The notes under the pieces are model-generated. The model was not told the origin of the DNA. It did no database searches and saw only the letters and a list, made by a program, of their open reading frames with translations. The translations under genes were made by a program, and so were the position numbers. From Streptomyces natalensis ATCC 27448 (lineage in GTDB: Bacteria > Actinomycetota > Actinomycetes > Streptomycetales > Streptomycetaceae), in NCBI RefSeq assembly GCF_000935125.1, contig NZ_JRKI01000006.1:1-64000 (forward strand): a stretch of 64,000 nucleotides of DNA, in the 5' to 3' direction. This document shows positions 31,210 to 39,363 of this stretch, piece after piece. The stretch's first letter is position 1, and each line of letters opens with the position of its first letter.

Positions 31210-31257
31210 ATGACCGTTTCCGCCGCCCCCCTGGACCCCCGCGAGCGCACCCCGTGA
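31210..31257 (+). CDS. 15-codon leader ORF coupled to the EamA transporter
   Basis: Encodes MTVSAAPLDPRERTP. Its ATG sits 7 nt behind a -10 element (leaderless), and its stop TGA overlaps the EamA GTG start as GTGA. The EamA start has no clear ribosome-binding site of its own, so ribosomes finishing the mini-ORF may re-initiate there. No run of regulatory codons is seen, so classical attenuation is not implied. Confidence 0.45.
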   Translation: MTVSAAPLDPRERTP

Positions 31258-32105
31258 CGCCGCTCGTCGTCGCGGCCGTCCTCCTGGCCGCCGTCACCCA
31301 CGCCAGCTGGAACGCGATCGCCCACGGCATACGCGACCAACTCCTCGCCTTCACCCTGGTGGGAGGCGGCGGCGCTCTGTGCGGCGCCGTCCTGCTGACC
31401 TGCACGCCCGTGCCCGTCCCGGCAGCCTGGCCCTACCTGGTGGCCTCCGCCGTGATCCACATCCTCTATCAGGCGCTGCTGATGCGGTCGTTCCGCCTGG
31501 GCGACTTCGGCCAGATGTACCCGATAGCCCGCGGCACGGCGCCCCTGGTGGTCACCGTCCTGGCCGCCGTCTTCGTCCACGAACTGCCCGACGCCTGGGC
31601 CCTGGCCGGGGTGGCTCTGGCGTCCGCGGGCCTGGTCGGGCTGGCCGTATGGGGCATCCGCGGCGCCGGGACCAGCCCTCACTGGGCGGCCATCGTCGCC
31701 GCGCTGGCCACCGGCCTGTCCATCGCCGCATACACCACCGTCGACGGCCTGGGCGTCCGCGCCTCCGGCAGCCCCCTCGGCTATATCGCGTGGCTGATGA
31801 TCCTCCAGGGCCTGGTCATCCCCGCCTACGCGCTCGCCACCCGGCGCCGCCGACTGCTGACCGAACTGCGGCCCCTCGCCGTGCGCGGCGTGGCCGGCGG
31901 CATCCTCTCCGTCTTCGCCTACGGCCTGGTCCTGTGGGCCCAGACCCGCGCTCCCCTGGCCCCCATCGCCGCCCTCCGCGAGTCCTCCATCATTGTCGGC
32001 GCCGCCATCGGCGCCCTCTTCTTCAAGGAACGCTTCGGGGCCCCGCGGATCGCCGCCGCGGGCCTGATGGTCGTGGGCATCGGGCTGATGCTGCACACGG
32101 GGTGA
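31254..32105 (+). CDS. EamA/DMT family transporter
   Basis: 283-residue membrane protein with ten hydrophobic helices in two homologous halves, the drug/metabolite transporter superfamily. The helix-10 region (APLAPIAALRESSIIVGAAIGALFF near residue 238) and FKERFGAPRIAAAGLMVVGI are typical of EamA repeats. Substrate unknown. The GTG start overlaps a 15-codon leader ORF by 4 bp. Confidence 0.88.
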   Translation: MTPLVVAAVLLAAVTHASWNAIAHGIRDQLLAFTLVGGGGALCGAVLLTCTPVPVPAAWPYLVASAVIHILYQALLMRSFRLGDFGQMYPIARGTAPLVVTVLAAVFVHELPDAWALAGVALASAGLVGLAVWGIRGAGTSPHWAAIVAALATGLSIAAYTTVDGLGVRASGSPLGYIAWLMILQGLVIPAYALATRRRRLLTELRPLAVRGVAGGILSVFAYGLVLWAQTRAPLAPIAALRESSIIVGAAIGALFFKERFGAPRIAAAGLMVVGIGLMLHTG

Positions 32106-32165
32106 GGCGGGGCGCGGGGCGGAGCGTGCGGCACGCGGTGAGGCGGGGCCGGGCCCGGCCGGGCG

Positions 32166-32471
32166 TCAGCGCCGCCGGCGGGTGAGGGCGGCGTTGGCCT
32201 TCATCAGCAGCGGGATCAGGCCGTAGGCGGCTATCGGCACGATGATCGCGGTCAGGATCAACGTCCGCACGAACAGCGGCAGTTGGGCCGTGACGGGGCC
32301 CAGCAGGCCGAGGACGAGCGTGACCGTCGGGTAGATGGCCAGCCAGGTGATCAGGGCCCGGCGGTGCACGGACGGAGCGCCCGGGGCGGCCCCCTGCGCG
32401 GTGGACACGCTCGTGGACGTACTCGTGGCCGTACTCATGGACGCGTTCGTGGACACACTTGTGGACGTCAT
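32166..32471 (-). CDS. Small membrane protein resembling a COG3224-type C-terminal domain
   Basis: 101 residues. The N-terminal 27 residues are a Ser/Thr repeat (STSVST, STATSTSTSVST) encoded by 12-bp-like DNA repeats (about 32400-32470). Two membrane helices follow: ALITWLAIYPTVTLVLGLLG near residue 42 and TLILTAIIVPIAAYGLIPLL near 68. This pair resembles the membrane tail of antibiotic-biosynthesis-monooxygenase-like proteins, here without the monooxygenase domain. Divergent from a TetR gene with two operators between them, so probably its target. Confidence 0.7.
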   Translation of the reverse strand: MTSTSVSTNASMSTATSTSTSVSTAQGAAPGAPSVHRRALITWLAIYPTVTLVLGLLGPVTAQLPLFVRTLILTAIIVPIAAYGLIPLLMKANAALTRRRR

Positions 32472-32494
32472 CGCGCTCTCCCCCTCGGACCAAA

Positions 32495-32516
32495 ACTCCA
32501 ACCAACGGGTTGGAGT
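32495..32516. promoter_or_regulatory. TetR operator 1
   Basis: Perfect inverted repeat ACTCCAACC-AACG-GGTTGGAGT. Shares the core TCCAACC-N4-GGTTGGA with operator 2, centre-to-centre distance 41 bp. It lies near the start of the small membrane protein gene. Confidence 0.82.
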
Positions 32517-32537
32517 CTGCCACAGCAACGTCCGCTC

Positions 32538-32580
32538 TCCAACCCATCGGTTGGAAATGCCGCGGAGTCCGTCCTACAGT
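32538..32580 (+). promoter_or_regulatory. TetR operator 2 and leaderless promoter
   Basis: Operator TCCAACC-CATC-GGTTGGA (32538-32555) overlaps a -35 TTGGAA (32551-32556); TACAGT (32575-32580) is the -10 at 18-bp spacing, followed by 6 nt and the ATG at 32587. This fits direct autorepression of a leaderless TetR mRNA. On the minus strand TTGGAG (32537-32542) with CAGACT (32514-32519) at 17 bp may serve the divergent gene. Confidence 0.75.
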
Positions 32581-32586
32581 CGTGCG

Positions 32587-33168
32587 ATGGCCTGGGACAC
32601 CGCACGCACCAAGCAGCTTCTCCTCGACGCCGCGGTCGAGGAATTCGCCGCATACGGCCCCGAGGGCGCCCGCGTCGCCCGTATCGCGACCCGTGCGGGC
32701 ATCAACAAGGAGCGGATCTACACCTACTTCGGCAACAAGGACCAACTGTTCGCCGCGGTGCTCGACTCCGAACTGCAAAAGGCCGCCGCCGCGGTCCCGC
32801 TCACCCCGGAACAGGCCGCCGACCTGGGCGATTTCGCGGGCCGGGTCTACGACTACCACCACCGGCATCCGCACTTCGCCCGGCTGCTCGCCTGGGAGGG
32901 CCTGCACTACCGGGGCGAGGTGGCCGCCGAACGCGAACGCACCGCCCACTACTGCGAGAAGATCGCCGCGGTGACCGGGGCCCAGCAGTCCGGCACCCTC
33001 ACCGACGACCTCGACGCCGGCGCCCTGGTGCGGGCGGTGATCGCCCTGACCGCCTCCTGGTTCACCCTCCCCCAGCTGGGGCATCTGCTGACCCCGGCGG
33101 CCGCCAAGGGCCCCTCGGCCGCCCAGCGCGAGCTGCTGGTCGGCCTGGTCCGGCACCTGACGACCTGA
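32587..33168 (+). CDS. TetR family transcriptional regulator (autoregulated)
   Basis: 193 residues. HTH near residues 8-50: KQLLLDAAVEEFAAYG, then VARIATRAGINKERIYTYFGNKDQLF. The C-terminal domain (residues 60-193) is a TetR_C type with HPHFARLLAWEGL. ATG at 32587 chosen because the HTH starts at once and the promoter spacing fits a leaderless mRNA. Two TCCAACC-N4-GGTTGGA operators lie in the 115-bp divergent region, so it likely represses itself and the small membrane protein. Confidence 0.88.
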   Translation: MAWDTARTKQLLLDAAVEEFAAYGPEGARVARIATRAGINKERIYTYFGNKDQLFAAVLDSELQKAAAAVPLTPEQAADLGDFAGRVYDYHHRHPHFARLLAWEGLHYRGEVAAERERTAHYCEKIAAVTGAQQSGTLTDDLDAGALVRAVIALTASWFTLPQLGHLLTPAAAKGPSAAQRELLVGLVRHLTT

Positions 33169-33207
33169 CGAGCGTCACCGCCACCGCGGACCGGCCGGGC
33201 GCGGCGC

Positions 33208-33315
33208 ACCACTCAGCCGGCCCTGCCTCATGGCGCAGCCCGCACCGCTCAGCCGGCCACGCCCCACGGCGCAGCCCGCACCACTCAGCCGGCCACGCCC
33301 GATGCCGCGGCCCGT
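33208..33315. repeat. Three tandem 36-bp repeats over the 3' end of a hydrolase gene
   Basis: Copies at 33208-33243, 33244-33279 and 33280-33315, each beginning ACC(A/G)CTCAGCCGGCC and ending in GGCGCAGCCCG or a near match. Copy three contains the last ten or so codons and the stop of the serine hydrolase (minus strand); the other two lie beyond the stop and repeat it. Looks like a local 3'-end duplication. Confidence 0.85.
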
Positions 33316-34502
33316 ACCAGTGCCTGGGCCCGCGGATCCGCCGTCACGTTCTTCTGCATGCCGTTGGTGACGTATCCGAAGGCGAACCCGCTCTCCGGAT
33401 CGGCGAACGCCAGCGCGCCGCCGCGCCCCGGATGCCCGAACGATCCCGGCCCCAGCAGCGGCGACGCGGCGCCGTGCAGCATGAAGCCGAGGCCGAAGCG
33501 CGTGCCCACCAGGAGCGTGCGGTCCAGCCCCGCCGACTCCTCGGTCCGCGCCAGGGTCAGCGTGGCCGGTGCGAACAGCCGCGGATGCCCGTCGACGGGC
33601 CCGATCAGCGCCGCATAACACCGGGCCAGCGCCCGCGCGGTGGCGATTCCGGCCGACGCCGGGAGTTCGGCGGCCCGGTATTCGGGGGCGTTCTCATCGG
33701 CCATGGGCGAAATGGCTTCGAACGCCCGCCGGGTGAGCGAGGACGGATCCGCATACGCCTCGGCCACCGACCGCTTCGTCCGCACCCGCAGCCCGGCGGC
33801 TCCCCCGCCCGCGGCCGCCGGCGGCTCGATCTCGGCCAGCCGCCCCACCCGGGGCTGCTCGCCCTCCGGAAGACCTATCCACATCTCCAGCCCGAGCGGC
33901 CCGGATATCTCCTCCGCGACCCAGCTGCCGAGCGTCCGCCCGGTCACCCGCAGCACCAGCTCACCGATGAGCCAGCTGTAGGTCTGTGCGTGGTAGCCGT
34001 GCTCGCTCCCCGGCTCCCATACGGGCGCCTGCGCGGCCAGCGCCGCCGCGCCGCTCACCCCGTCGATGGCCTGGGCGGGCGTCAGCGGCGTATCGAGAAC
34101 GGGCAGCCCGGCGCGGTGCGAGAGCAGATGCCGGACCAGCACCCGCTCTTTTCCCGCCGCCTTGAATTCGGGCCAGTACGTGCCGACCGGCGCATCGAGA
34201 TCCAGCAGGCCGCGCTGATGCAGCAGCAGCGGAACGATCGCCGCGATGCCCTTGGTGGCGGACCGGACGACCTGCGCCGTCCCCGCCTCCCACGGCTGTG
34301 CGGTGGCGGCGTCCGCGGCCGCGTCGCCGTCCTTGGCGCCGCCCCAGAGGTCCACCACTTTCCGCCCGTGGCGGTAGACGGCGACCGCCGCGCCCCGCTC
34401 GCCGCGCCGCGCAAAGTTGTCCACGAATGCGTCCCGGACCGGCTCGAAGCCGTCCTCGACCGTGCCCTGGACGTCCACCACTGATTCCCGCTTCCCACTC
34501 AT
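33285..34502 (-). CDS. Serine hydrolase, beta-lactamase / EstB-like family
   Basis: 405-residue cytosolic enzyme of the class C beta-lactamase fold; most such proteins are esterases or D-aminopeptidases. Motifs: SxxK in VRSATKGIAA near residue 85, Tyr in HGYHAQTYSWLIG near 190, and HPGRGGALAFADPE near 360 as the third motif. No signal peptide. Its 3' end lies in a 36-bp tandem repeat. Substrate unknown. Confidence 0.87.
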   Translation of the reverse strand: MSGKRESVVDVQGTVEDGFEPVRDAFVDNFARRGERGAAVAVYRHGRKVVDLWGGAKDGDAAADAATAQPWEAGTAQVVRSATKGIAAIVPLLLHQRGLLDLDAPVGTYWPEFKAAGKERVLVRHLLSHRAGLPVLDTPLTPAQAIDGVSGAAALAAQAPVWEPGSEHGYHAQTYSWLIGELVLRVTGRTLGSWVAEEISGPLGLEMWIGLPEGEQPRVGRLAEIEPPAAAGGGAAGLRVRTKRSVAEAYADPSSLTRRAFEAISPMADENAPEYRAAELPASAGIATARALARCYAALIGPVDGHPRLFAPATLTLARTEESAGLDRTLLVGTRFGLGFMLHGAASPLLGPGSFGHPGRGGALAFADPESGFAFGYVTNGMQKNVTADPRAQALVRAAASGVAG

Positions 34503-34662
34503 CCGTCGCTTTGGTGACCCATCAATGGTGCAACGCGCAGATCAGTGCTGATGACCAGGTCCCCGGCCAGTGGGATTCATCACATGGAGCCGCCGGGACG
34601 GCAATGGGCGGCCCTCGGACCGGAAACGAACCGGCCCTCACACCGGAAACGAATCGGTTTCC

Positions 34663-35439
34663 TCACACCGGCAACGAAACCGACCGCGGATCGAATCCGA
34701 ACGGCAATTCCAGCCGATGGCCGCGCATCAGTTCCTCGTCGCACAGCAATTCCTGCGTGCTGCCGTCCGCCACCAGCACTCCGCCCGACAGCACCACGGA
34801 CCGCGGACACAGTTCCAGCGCATACGGCAGATCATGGGTGACCATCAAAACCGTCACCTCCAACGACCGCAGAATGTCCGCGAGTTCGCGCCGCGAGGCC
34901 GGGTCGAGATTGGACGACGGCTCGTCCAGTACGAGAATTTCCGGCCGCATCGCCAGCACCGTGGCCACCGCGACCCGCCGCCGCTGCCCGAAGGACAGAT
35001 GGTGCGGCGGCCGGTCCGCGAACCCGGCCATCCCGACCCGTTCCAGCGCCTCCGTGACCCGCTCGGCCAGCTCCGCACCGCGCAGCCCGGCGGCCGCGGG
35101 ACCGAAGGCGACGTCCTCCCGTACGGTCGGCATGAACAACTGGTCGTCGGGATCCTGGAAAACGATCCCCACCTTCCGCCGGATCTCCGCGAGGTTTTCC
35201 TTGCCCACCGGCAGTCCGGCAACGGCCACGGATCCCGCGCCCGCCTCCAGAATCCCGTTCAGATGCAGCACGAGCGTGGTCTTTCCTGCCCCATTGGGCC
35301 CGAGCAGCGCCACCCGCTCACCGCGCTCGATGGACAGATCGACCCCGAAAAGCGCCTGATGCCCGTCCGGATAGGCATAGGCGAGGCCGGAAACCTCCAG
35401 GGAGGGAGCGAAAGAGGCGGGCGGCATGGTCGTACTCAC
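34663..35439 (-). CDS. ECF-type Ni/Co transporter, ATP-binding subunit
   Basis: 258-residue ABC ATPase (CbiO/NikO). Walker A LLGPNGAGKTTL near residue 48, Q-loop FQDPDDQLF near 92, signature LSFGQRRRVAVA near 146 and Walker B ILVLDEPSSNLD near 166. The GTG start overlaps the CbiQ stop by 4 bp (GTGA). Last gene of a three-gene M/N-Q-O operon. NikO is my preferred assignment because of the Nur-like box in front of the operon. Confidence 0.93.
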   Translation of the reverse strand: MSTTMPPASFAPSLEVSGLAYAYPDGHQALFGVDLSIERGERVALLGPNGAGKTTLVLHLNGILEAGAGSVAVAGLPVGKENLAEIRRKVGIVFQDPDDQLFMPTVREDVAFGPAAAGLRGAELAERVTEALERVGMAGFADRPPHHLSFGQRRRVAVATVLAMRPEILVLDEPSSNLDPASRRELADILRSLEVTVLMVTHDLPYALELCPRSVVLSGGVLVADGSTQELLCDEELMRGHRLELPFGFDPRSVSLPV

Positions 35440-36197
35440 AGGGTCCATCCCAAAAGGCATACGGCAAGGGCGGAAAGCGGCAGCAGTGCGGCGCGGGTCC
35501 ATTGTGCGCGGCCCGCGGCGGCGTCGGAGAGAACGGGCATGGTGCCGGTATAACCCCGGCTGACCATGGCGAGATGCACGCGCTCACCCCGCTCGTAGGA
35601 GCGGATGAACAGCGCGCCGGCGGATTTGGCGAGCACTCCCCAGTGCCGTACGCCCCGCGCCTCGAAACCGCGCGACAACCGTGCGATCCGCATCCGCCGC
35701 ATTTCATCGGTGATCACATCGCCGTAGCGGATCATGAACGAGGCAATCTGGACGAGCAGCGGCGGCATGCGCAGCCGCTGGAGTCCGAGCAGCAATTCCC
35801 GCAGTTCGGTGGTCGACGCCAGCAGAACGGATGCGGCGACGCCCAGCGTGCCCTTGGCCAGGATGTTCCAGGCGCCCCACAGTCCGGAAACGCTCAGGCT
35901 CAGCCATCCGACCTGAACCCGCGGCCCCTCCGCCACAAACGGCATCAGCACCGCAAAGGCCACGAACGGCACCTCGATCAGCAACCGCTTGAGCAGAAAT
36001 CCCGCCGGAATACGGGCCACACCCGCAACGGCCGCAATCAGCACCGCATACAGCCCGAAGGCCCATACGGCTTCCCTCGGTGTGGACACCACGATCAGCA
36101 CAAAGCAGAAAACGGCGGCGATTTTGCAGTGCGGCGGCAGCGCATGCACCGGCGAATGCCCGTGACGGTAGAGCTTATGAGCATGCCCGGCGCCCAT
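35436..36197 (-). CDS. ECF-type Ni/Co transporter, transmembrane subunit CbiQ/NikQ
   Basis: 253-residue membrane coupling protein (T component). Hydrophobic helices at the N-terminal half; the cytoplasmic arm carries MRRMRIARLSRGFEARG near residue 165, the coupling-helix Ala-Arg-Gly-type motif, and a second SYERGERVHLAMVSRGYTG near 200. Its ATG overlaps the upstream stop by one base (TGATG). It transmits ATPase motion to the substrate-binding component. Confidence 0.92.
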   Translation of the reverse strand: MGAGHAHKLYRHGHSPVHALPPHCKIAAVFCFVLIVVSTPREAVWAFGLYAVLIAAVAGVARIPAGFLLKRLLIEVPFVAFAVLMPFVAEGPRVQVGWLSLSVSGLWGAWNILAKGTLGVAASVLLASTTELRELLLGLQRLRMPPLLVQIASFMIRYGDVITDEMRRMRIARLSRGFEARGVRHWGVLAKSAGALFIRSYERGERVHLAMVSRGYTGTMPVLSDAAAGRAQWTRAALLPLSALAVCLLGWTL

Positions 36198-37348
36198 CAG
36201 GCACGCTCGCCCGCGACACCGGCCGCCGGGGCGGCGCCTTCGGCCTTGCGCCGCCGCAGCACGACGAAGACGCCGGTGCCGACGGCCAGGGTCGCGCCGA
36301 CCCCGATGACACCGGCCAGCCCGCCCGCGAGGCGCGCATTGCCGATGTCCTTGACGCTGTAACCGGCCAGCGGCGAGTCCTCGGTCGCGTGCTTCTTGGT
36401 GTTCTTGTCGATGCCCTGGTCGTGGGCGACCTTCTCCAGGCCGTCGGGGCTGGCGGAGGCGTAGTAGCTGATGCCGCCCGCGCACACCAGCGCGGCGGCG
36501 AGCCCGGCGAGCCAGACCTTCCGCACGGAACGGCGGGGGGCGGCGGCGGGCGTCGGCGTGACCGGCTTGGCGGCCGTGGCCGGGACCGGTTCCGCTGCCG
36601 CCGCCGGGGCCGGGGCCGATGCCGGGGCCGATGCCGGTGCGGTCAACGGCGACGTCCGCAATTCCAGCGGCCTGGCCAGCCCCCGCGCCCCGTACACCAG
36701 ATCCGGCCGTACGGCCATCACCGCGCCCACCGTCAAGGCCGTGATCACGGCCTCCCCCATGCCGATCAGCACATGCACGCCGACCATGGCGGTGAAGACC
36801 TTGCCGATCGACACATCGGCCGTCCCGCCCAGCGCATACATCCCGGTGAAGGCGACCGCCGCGGCCGGCACCGACACCAGCGCCGCCACGAAGGACGCCA
36901 CCGTCACCGACCGGCGCCGCCTGGGCAGCACCTTCACCAGCCCGCGGAACAGGGCATAGGCGACGACCGTCGTCACGATCGCCATATCGGTGATGTTCAC
37001 GCCAAGCGCCGTCAGCCCGCCGTCGGCGAACAGCACGCCCTGCATCAACAGCACCACCGACACACACAGCACACCCGTGTACGGCCCCACGAGGATCGCC
37101 GCGAGCGCACCGCCGAGCAGATGCCCGCTCGTGCCCGCCGCGACCGGGAAGTTCAGCATCTGCACGGCGAAGATGAACGCCGCCACCAGCCCGGCCAACG
37201 GCGCCGTCCGCTCGGCCCCGCCACCGCCCTGCCCCGTACCCGCCAGCTCCCGCCGGGCACCACGCAGACTGACCGCGACCGCGGTCGCGGCCAATGCGCC
37301 GGTCGCCGCCGACACCGGCGCATTGATGAATCCATCGGGTACGTGCAT
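36197..37348 (-). CDS. ECF-type Ni/Co transporter substrate component, CbiM-CbiN fusion
   Basis: 383-residue fused M and N subunits. It starts MHVPDGFINAP, where the N-terminal Met-His contributes to metal binding in this family. The M domain (to about residue 215) has multiple membrane helices. After an Ala/Pro-rich linker comes an N domain with two helices and the typical SPDGLE motif near residue 310. ATG at 37348 is fixed by the required MHxPDG start. A Nur-like box lies 75 bp upstream, favouring nickel. Confidence 0.93.
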   Translation of the reverse strand: MHVPDGFINAPVSAATGALAATAVAVSLRGARRELAGTGQGGGGAERTAPLAGLVAAFIFAVQMLNFPVAAGTSGHLLGGALAAILVGPYTGVLCVSVVLLMQGVLFADGGLTALGVNITDMAIVTTVVAYALFRGLVKVLPRRRRSVTVASFVAALVSVPAAAVAFTGMYALGGTADVSIGKVFTAMVGVHVLIGMGEAVITALTVGAVMAVRPDLVYGARGLARPLELRTSPLTAPASAPASAPAPAAAAEPVPATAAKPVTPTPAAAPRRSVRKVWLAGLAAALVCAGGISYYASASPDGLEKVAHDQGIDKNTKKHATEDSPLAGYSVKDIGNARLAGGLAGVIGVGATLAVGTGVFVVLRRRKAEGAAPAAGVAGERA

Positions 37349-37422
37349 CTCAGGCTGACTCCACTCCAGCTCCGCTCCAGAGCTCCACTTCCGGCTCTGC
37401 AACCAGCCAATGGTGGGGCCTA

Positions 37423-37439
37423 CTGCAAAGGAGTTGCAA
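37423..37439. promoter_or_regulatory. Nur-box-like operator
   Basis: CTGCAA-AGGAG-TTGCAA on the + strand; on the gene strand TTGCAA-CTCCT-TTGCAG. It matches the known Streptomyces Nur box tTGCaa-N5-ttGCAA in 11 of 12 arm positions. A further half site TTGCAG lies nearby (about 37397-37402, gene strand). It sits 75 bp before the CbiM-N start, predicting nickel-dependent repression. Confidence 0.8.
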
Positions 37440-37518
37440 GAGCGCCCGTAGTGCGGAACGTTACAGCCCGCAGTTACTGCCCCGTAACGCAACACACGCC
37501 CCCGGGGCAGCGCAGTGG

Positions 37519-37575
37519 CCCGCCAAAGGACCCGTCAAAGGGACCCGCCAAGGGACCCGCCAAGGGACCCGCCAG
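37519..37575. repeat. Tandem 12-13 bp repeats
   Basis: Five units of CCCGCCAAGGGA (second unit CCCGTCAAAGGGA) in the intergenic region upstream of the metal-transporter operon. Apparently non-coding. Confidence 0.8.
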
Positions 37576-37783
37576 ACAGCAGGTTCCGCTGAGCCAGACG
37601 GGGGGCGCATCGGCCGTAATCGCCTCCCGCCTCCATTGCCTCCTTATGAAGGAAGCGCCGGGCGGGCCGCGGCCCGACTCATGTCCGTTATGCCGATGAT
37701 GTTCCGTATTCGTGCCCTTCGCAGTTCTCCGGCCCGGCTCCGACGGGCCGCTGCGGCATGCGCGAATACGGAAGGAGAGAACA

Positions 37784-39004
37784 GTGTCCGAGCAGCAGGA
37801 TGAGAAGGCGGAGCAGAGCGTCGGGGAGTTCACGCTCGCGGGTCCGCTGAGCTCCACACCGCCGGATGCGCTGGCGCATCCGGTCCCGGAACCGGACGAC
37901 GTATGGCAGCTGCCGAACGGTTTCGCGCATGTCTTCTACGGCGAAGGAAACAAAGGGATCACCCGGCCGGTGATCATGGCCGACGGCTTCTACCTCGGCA
38001 AGAGCGACCTCAAGTGGCTCTACGCCGGCCTCAACGGCGACTTCCCCTTCCTCAGCGAACTGCGCCGCCGGGGCCGGGACGTCATCCTGCTGGGCTTCGA
38101 CGAGCGCAGCGCCTCGATCCTGGACAACGCCGAGACCGCGATGGCGGCCATCATGCGGACCATCGCCGAGCAGATGGGCAGCGCGCCGCTGACGGTGGGC
38201 GGCTTCAGCATGGGCGGCATGGTCACCCGCTATGCGCTCGCCAAACTGGAGCAGCAGCAGGTCGACCACCGCGCCCGCGTCTACTTCTCCTACGACAGCC
38301 CGCACCGCGGCGCCGTCATCCCCGTCGGCCTCCAGGCGTTCTCGCACTTCATCCCCGTCCCCAACCCCTTCGCCCGGCAGATGAACAGCCCCGCCGCCCG
38401 GCAGATGCTCTGGCGGCACTACGACCCGAAGAGCGGGAAGATCGGGATCGCGCCCGAACGCACGGAATTCCTGCGGAAGCTGGAGGAGGTCGGCGGCTGG
38501 CCGCGTATGCCGCGCATCTTCGCGCTCGCCAACGGCCGCGGCGACGGCACGGGCCTGGCGATCCCGCCCGGCGAGACCGCCATGAAGGTCGAGCGGATCT
38601 ACCCGGGCACCACCTTCTACGCCCAGGCACAGGGCAAGGACGTCATCGTCGCCGAGCTGAAGCGGCGGTTCCCCCCGGCCGAGAAGACGGTGACGACGAA
38701 CGACTTCCCCGAACTGGACGGCGCCCCGGGCGGCACCCTCCGCTCGTACGGGATCCTCGGCGACATGCTGAAGAAGTTCGGCGCCCGGGTCGACCTGCGG
38801 CACGAGGAGATCTGCTTCGTCCCCGCCGTCAGCGCGGTCGCGATCCGCGACATCGACCGGCAGAAGGACCTGTACGCGAACATCGACGACCTCGACCCGT
38901 CGGAGAGCGAGTTCGACGACTTCATCTGCTCCTCGACGACAACGGAGCACGCCGCCGTCACGGAAGAACTGTGCGGGTGGCTGCTGGACCGGCTGCCCGA
39001 CTGA
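37784..39004 (+). CDS. Alpha/beta-hydrolase, lipase/esterase-like
   Basis: 406 residues. The nucleophile elbow GGFSMGGMV near residue 143 (GxSxG) and PVIMADGFYLGKSDLKWLY near residue 65 suggest an alpha/beta-hydrolase related to PGAP1/lipase-like proteins; FSYDSPHRGAVIPVGLQAF near 180 is the lid-side segment after the elbow. No signal peptide. GTG at 37784 follows GAAGGAG. Substrate not known. A strong hairpin terminator follows. Confidence 0.8.
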   Translation: MSEQQDEKAEQSVGEFTLAGPLSSTPPDALAHPVPEPDDVWQLPNGFAHVFYGEGNKGITRPVIMADGFYLGKSDLKWLYAGLNGDFPFLSELRRRGRDVILLGFDERSASILDNAETAMAAIMRTIAEQMGSAPLTVGGFSMGGMVTRYALAKLEQQQVDHRARVYFSYDSPHRGAVIPVGLQAFSHFIPVPNPFARQMNSPAARQMLWRHYDPKSGKIGIAPERTEFLRKLEEVGGWPRMPRIFALANGRGDGTGLAIPPGETAMKVERIYPGTTFYAQAQGKDVIVAELKRRFPPAEKTVTTNDFPELDGAPGGTLRSYGILGDMLKKFGARVDLRHEEICFVPAVSAVAIRDIDRQKDLYANIDDLDPSESEFDDFICSSTTTEHAAVTEELCGWLLDRLPD

Positions 39005-39020
39005 CCACCCTCCCGCCGCC

Positions 39021-39059
39021 CCCGGGTCGGGCCGTGAGTTTCTGACGGCCCGACCCGGG
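39021..39059. terminator. Bidirectional hairpin terminator
   Basis: Perfect 15-bp stem CCCGGGTCGGGCCGT / ACGGCCCGACCCGGG with a 9-nt loop, 17 bp after the hydrolase stop and 38 bp before the end of the convergent DUF397 gene. Confidence 0.88.
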
Positions 39060-39097
39060 CTACCGCGCCGGGCGCGGTCCGCCGACGGCGCTACGAG

Positions 39098-39295
39098 TCA
39101 GTTACGCGCGCCCGACCCGGCGCGTATGTGCCCTATGAAAGCGGCCAGCCCGGATGGCGTGGCCGCCAGGATCCGGTGCGGAGTGTCGCTCTCCCGGAGC
39201 AGCACGGTCTGGTTGGTGGCGGCGAGCTCGACGCAGTTGGGCGCGTCGCCACCGCTGGAAAACGACGACTTCTGCCACACAATGCCGTGTGCCAT
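39098..39295 (-). CDS. DUF397 protein (second of a tandem pair)
   Basis: 65 residues, beginning MAHGIVWQKSSFSSGG and containing CVELA and VLLRESDTP, the DUF397 core. DUF397 proteins are small partners of XRE/DUF5753 regulators in actinomycetes and affect differentiation and antibiotic production in several studied cases. It follows a close paralogue by 68 bp, so a gene duplication is likely. Preceded by a GGGAGG-like site. Confidence 0.88.
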   Translation of the reverse strand: MAHGIVWQKSSFSSGGDAPNCVELAATNQTVLLRESDTPHRILAATPSGLAAFIGHIRAGSGARN

Positions 39296-39363
39296 GTCGG
39301 GCCTCCCTTCGCCTAGGCCCTTCACTTGTAAAACACCGGAAGGGTCACTTGGGTTGCCGATGG

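Larger units (their letters stand above)
37349..37783. promoter_or_regulatory. Divergent region between the metal transporter and a lipase-like gene
   Basis: 435 bp without a convincing gene. It holds the Nur-like box (37423-37439), a 12-13 bp tandem repeat (37519-37575) and, at 37771-37777, the GAAGGAG ribosome-binding site of the hydrolase. Confidence 0.6.

Noticed and set aside
37513..37519. Cobalamin riboswitch before the metal transporter (GCCACTG on the gene strand)
   Set aside because: Only the short B12-box-like heptamer is present; the other conserved blocks of the cobalamin riboswitch are not seen, and a Nur-like box explains regulation better.
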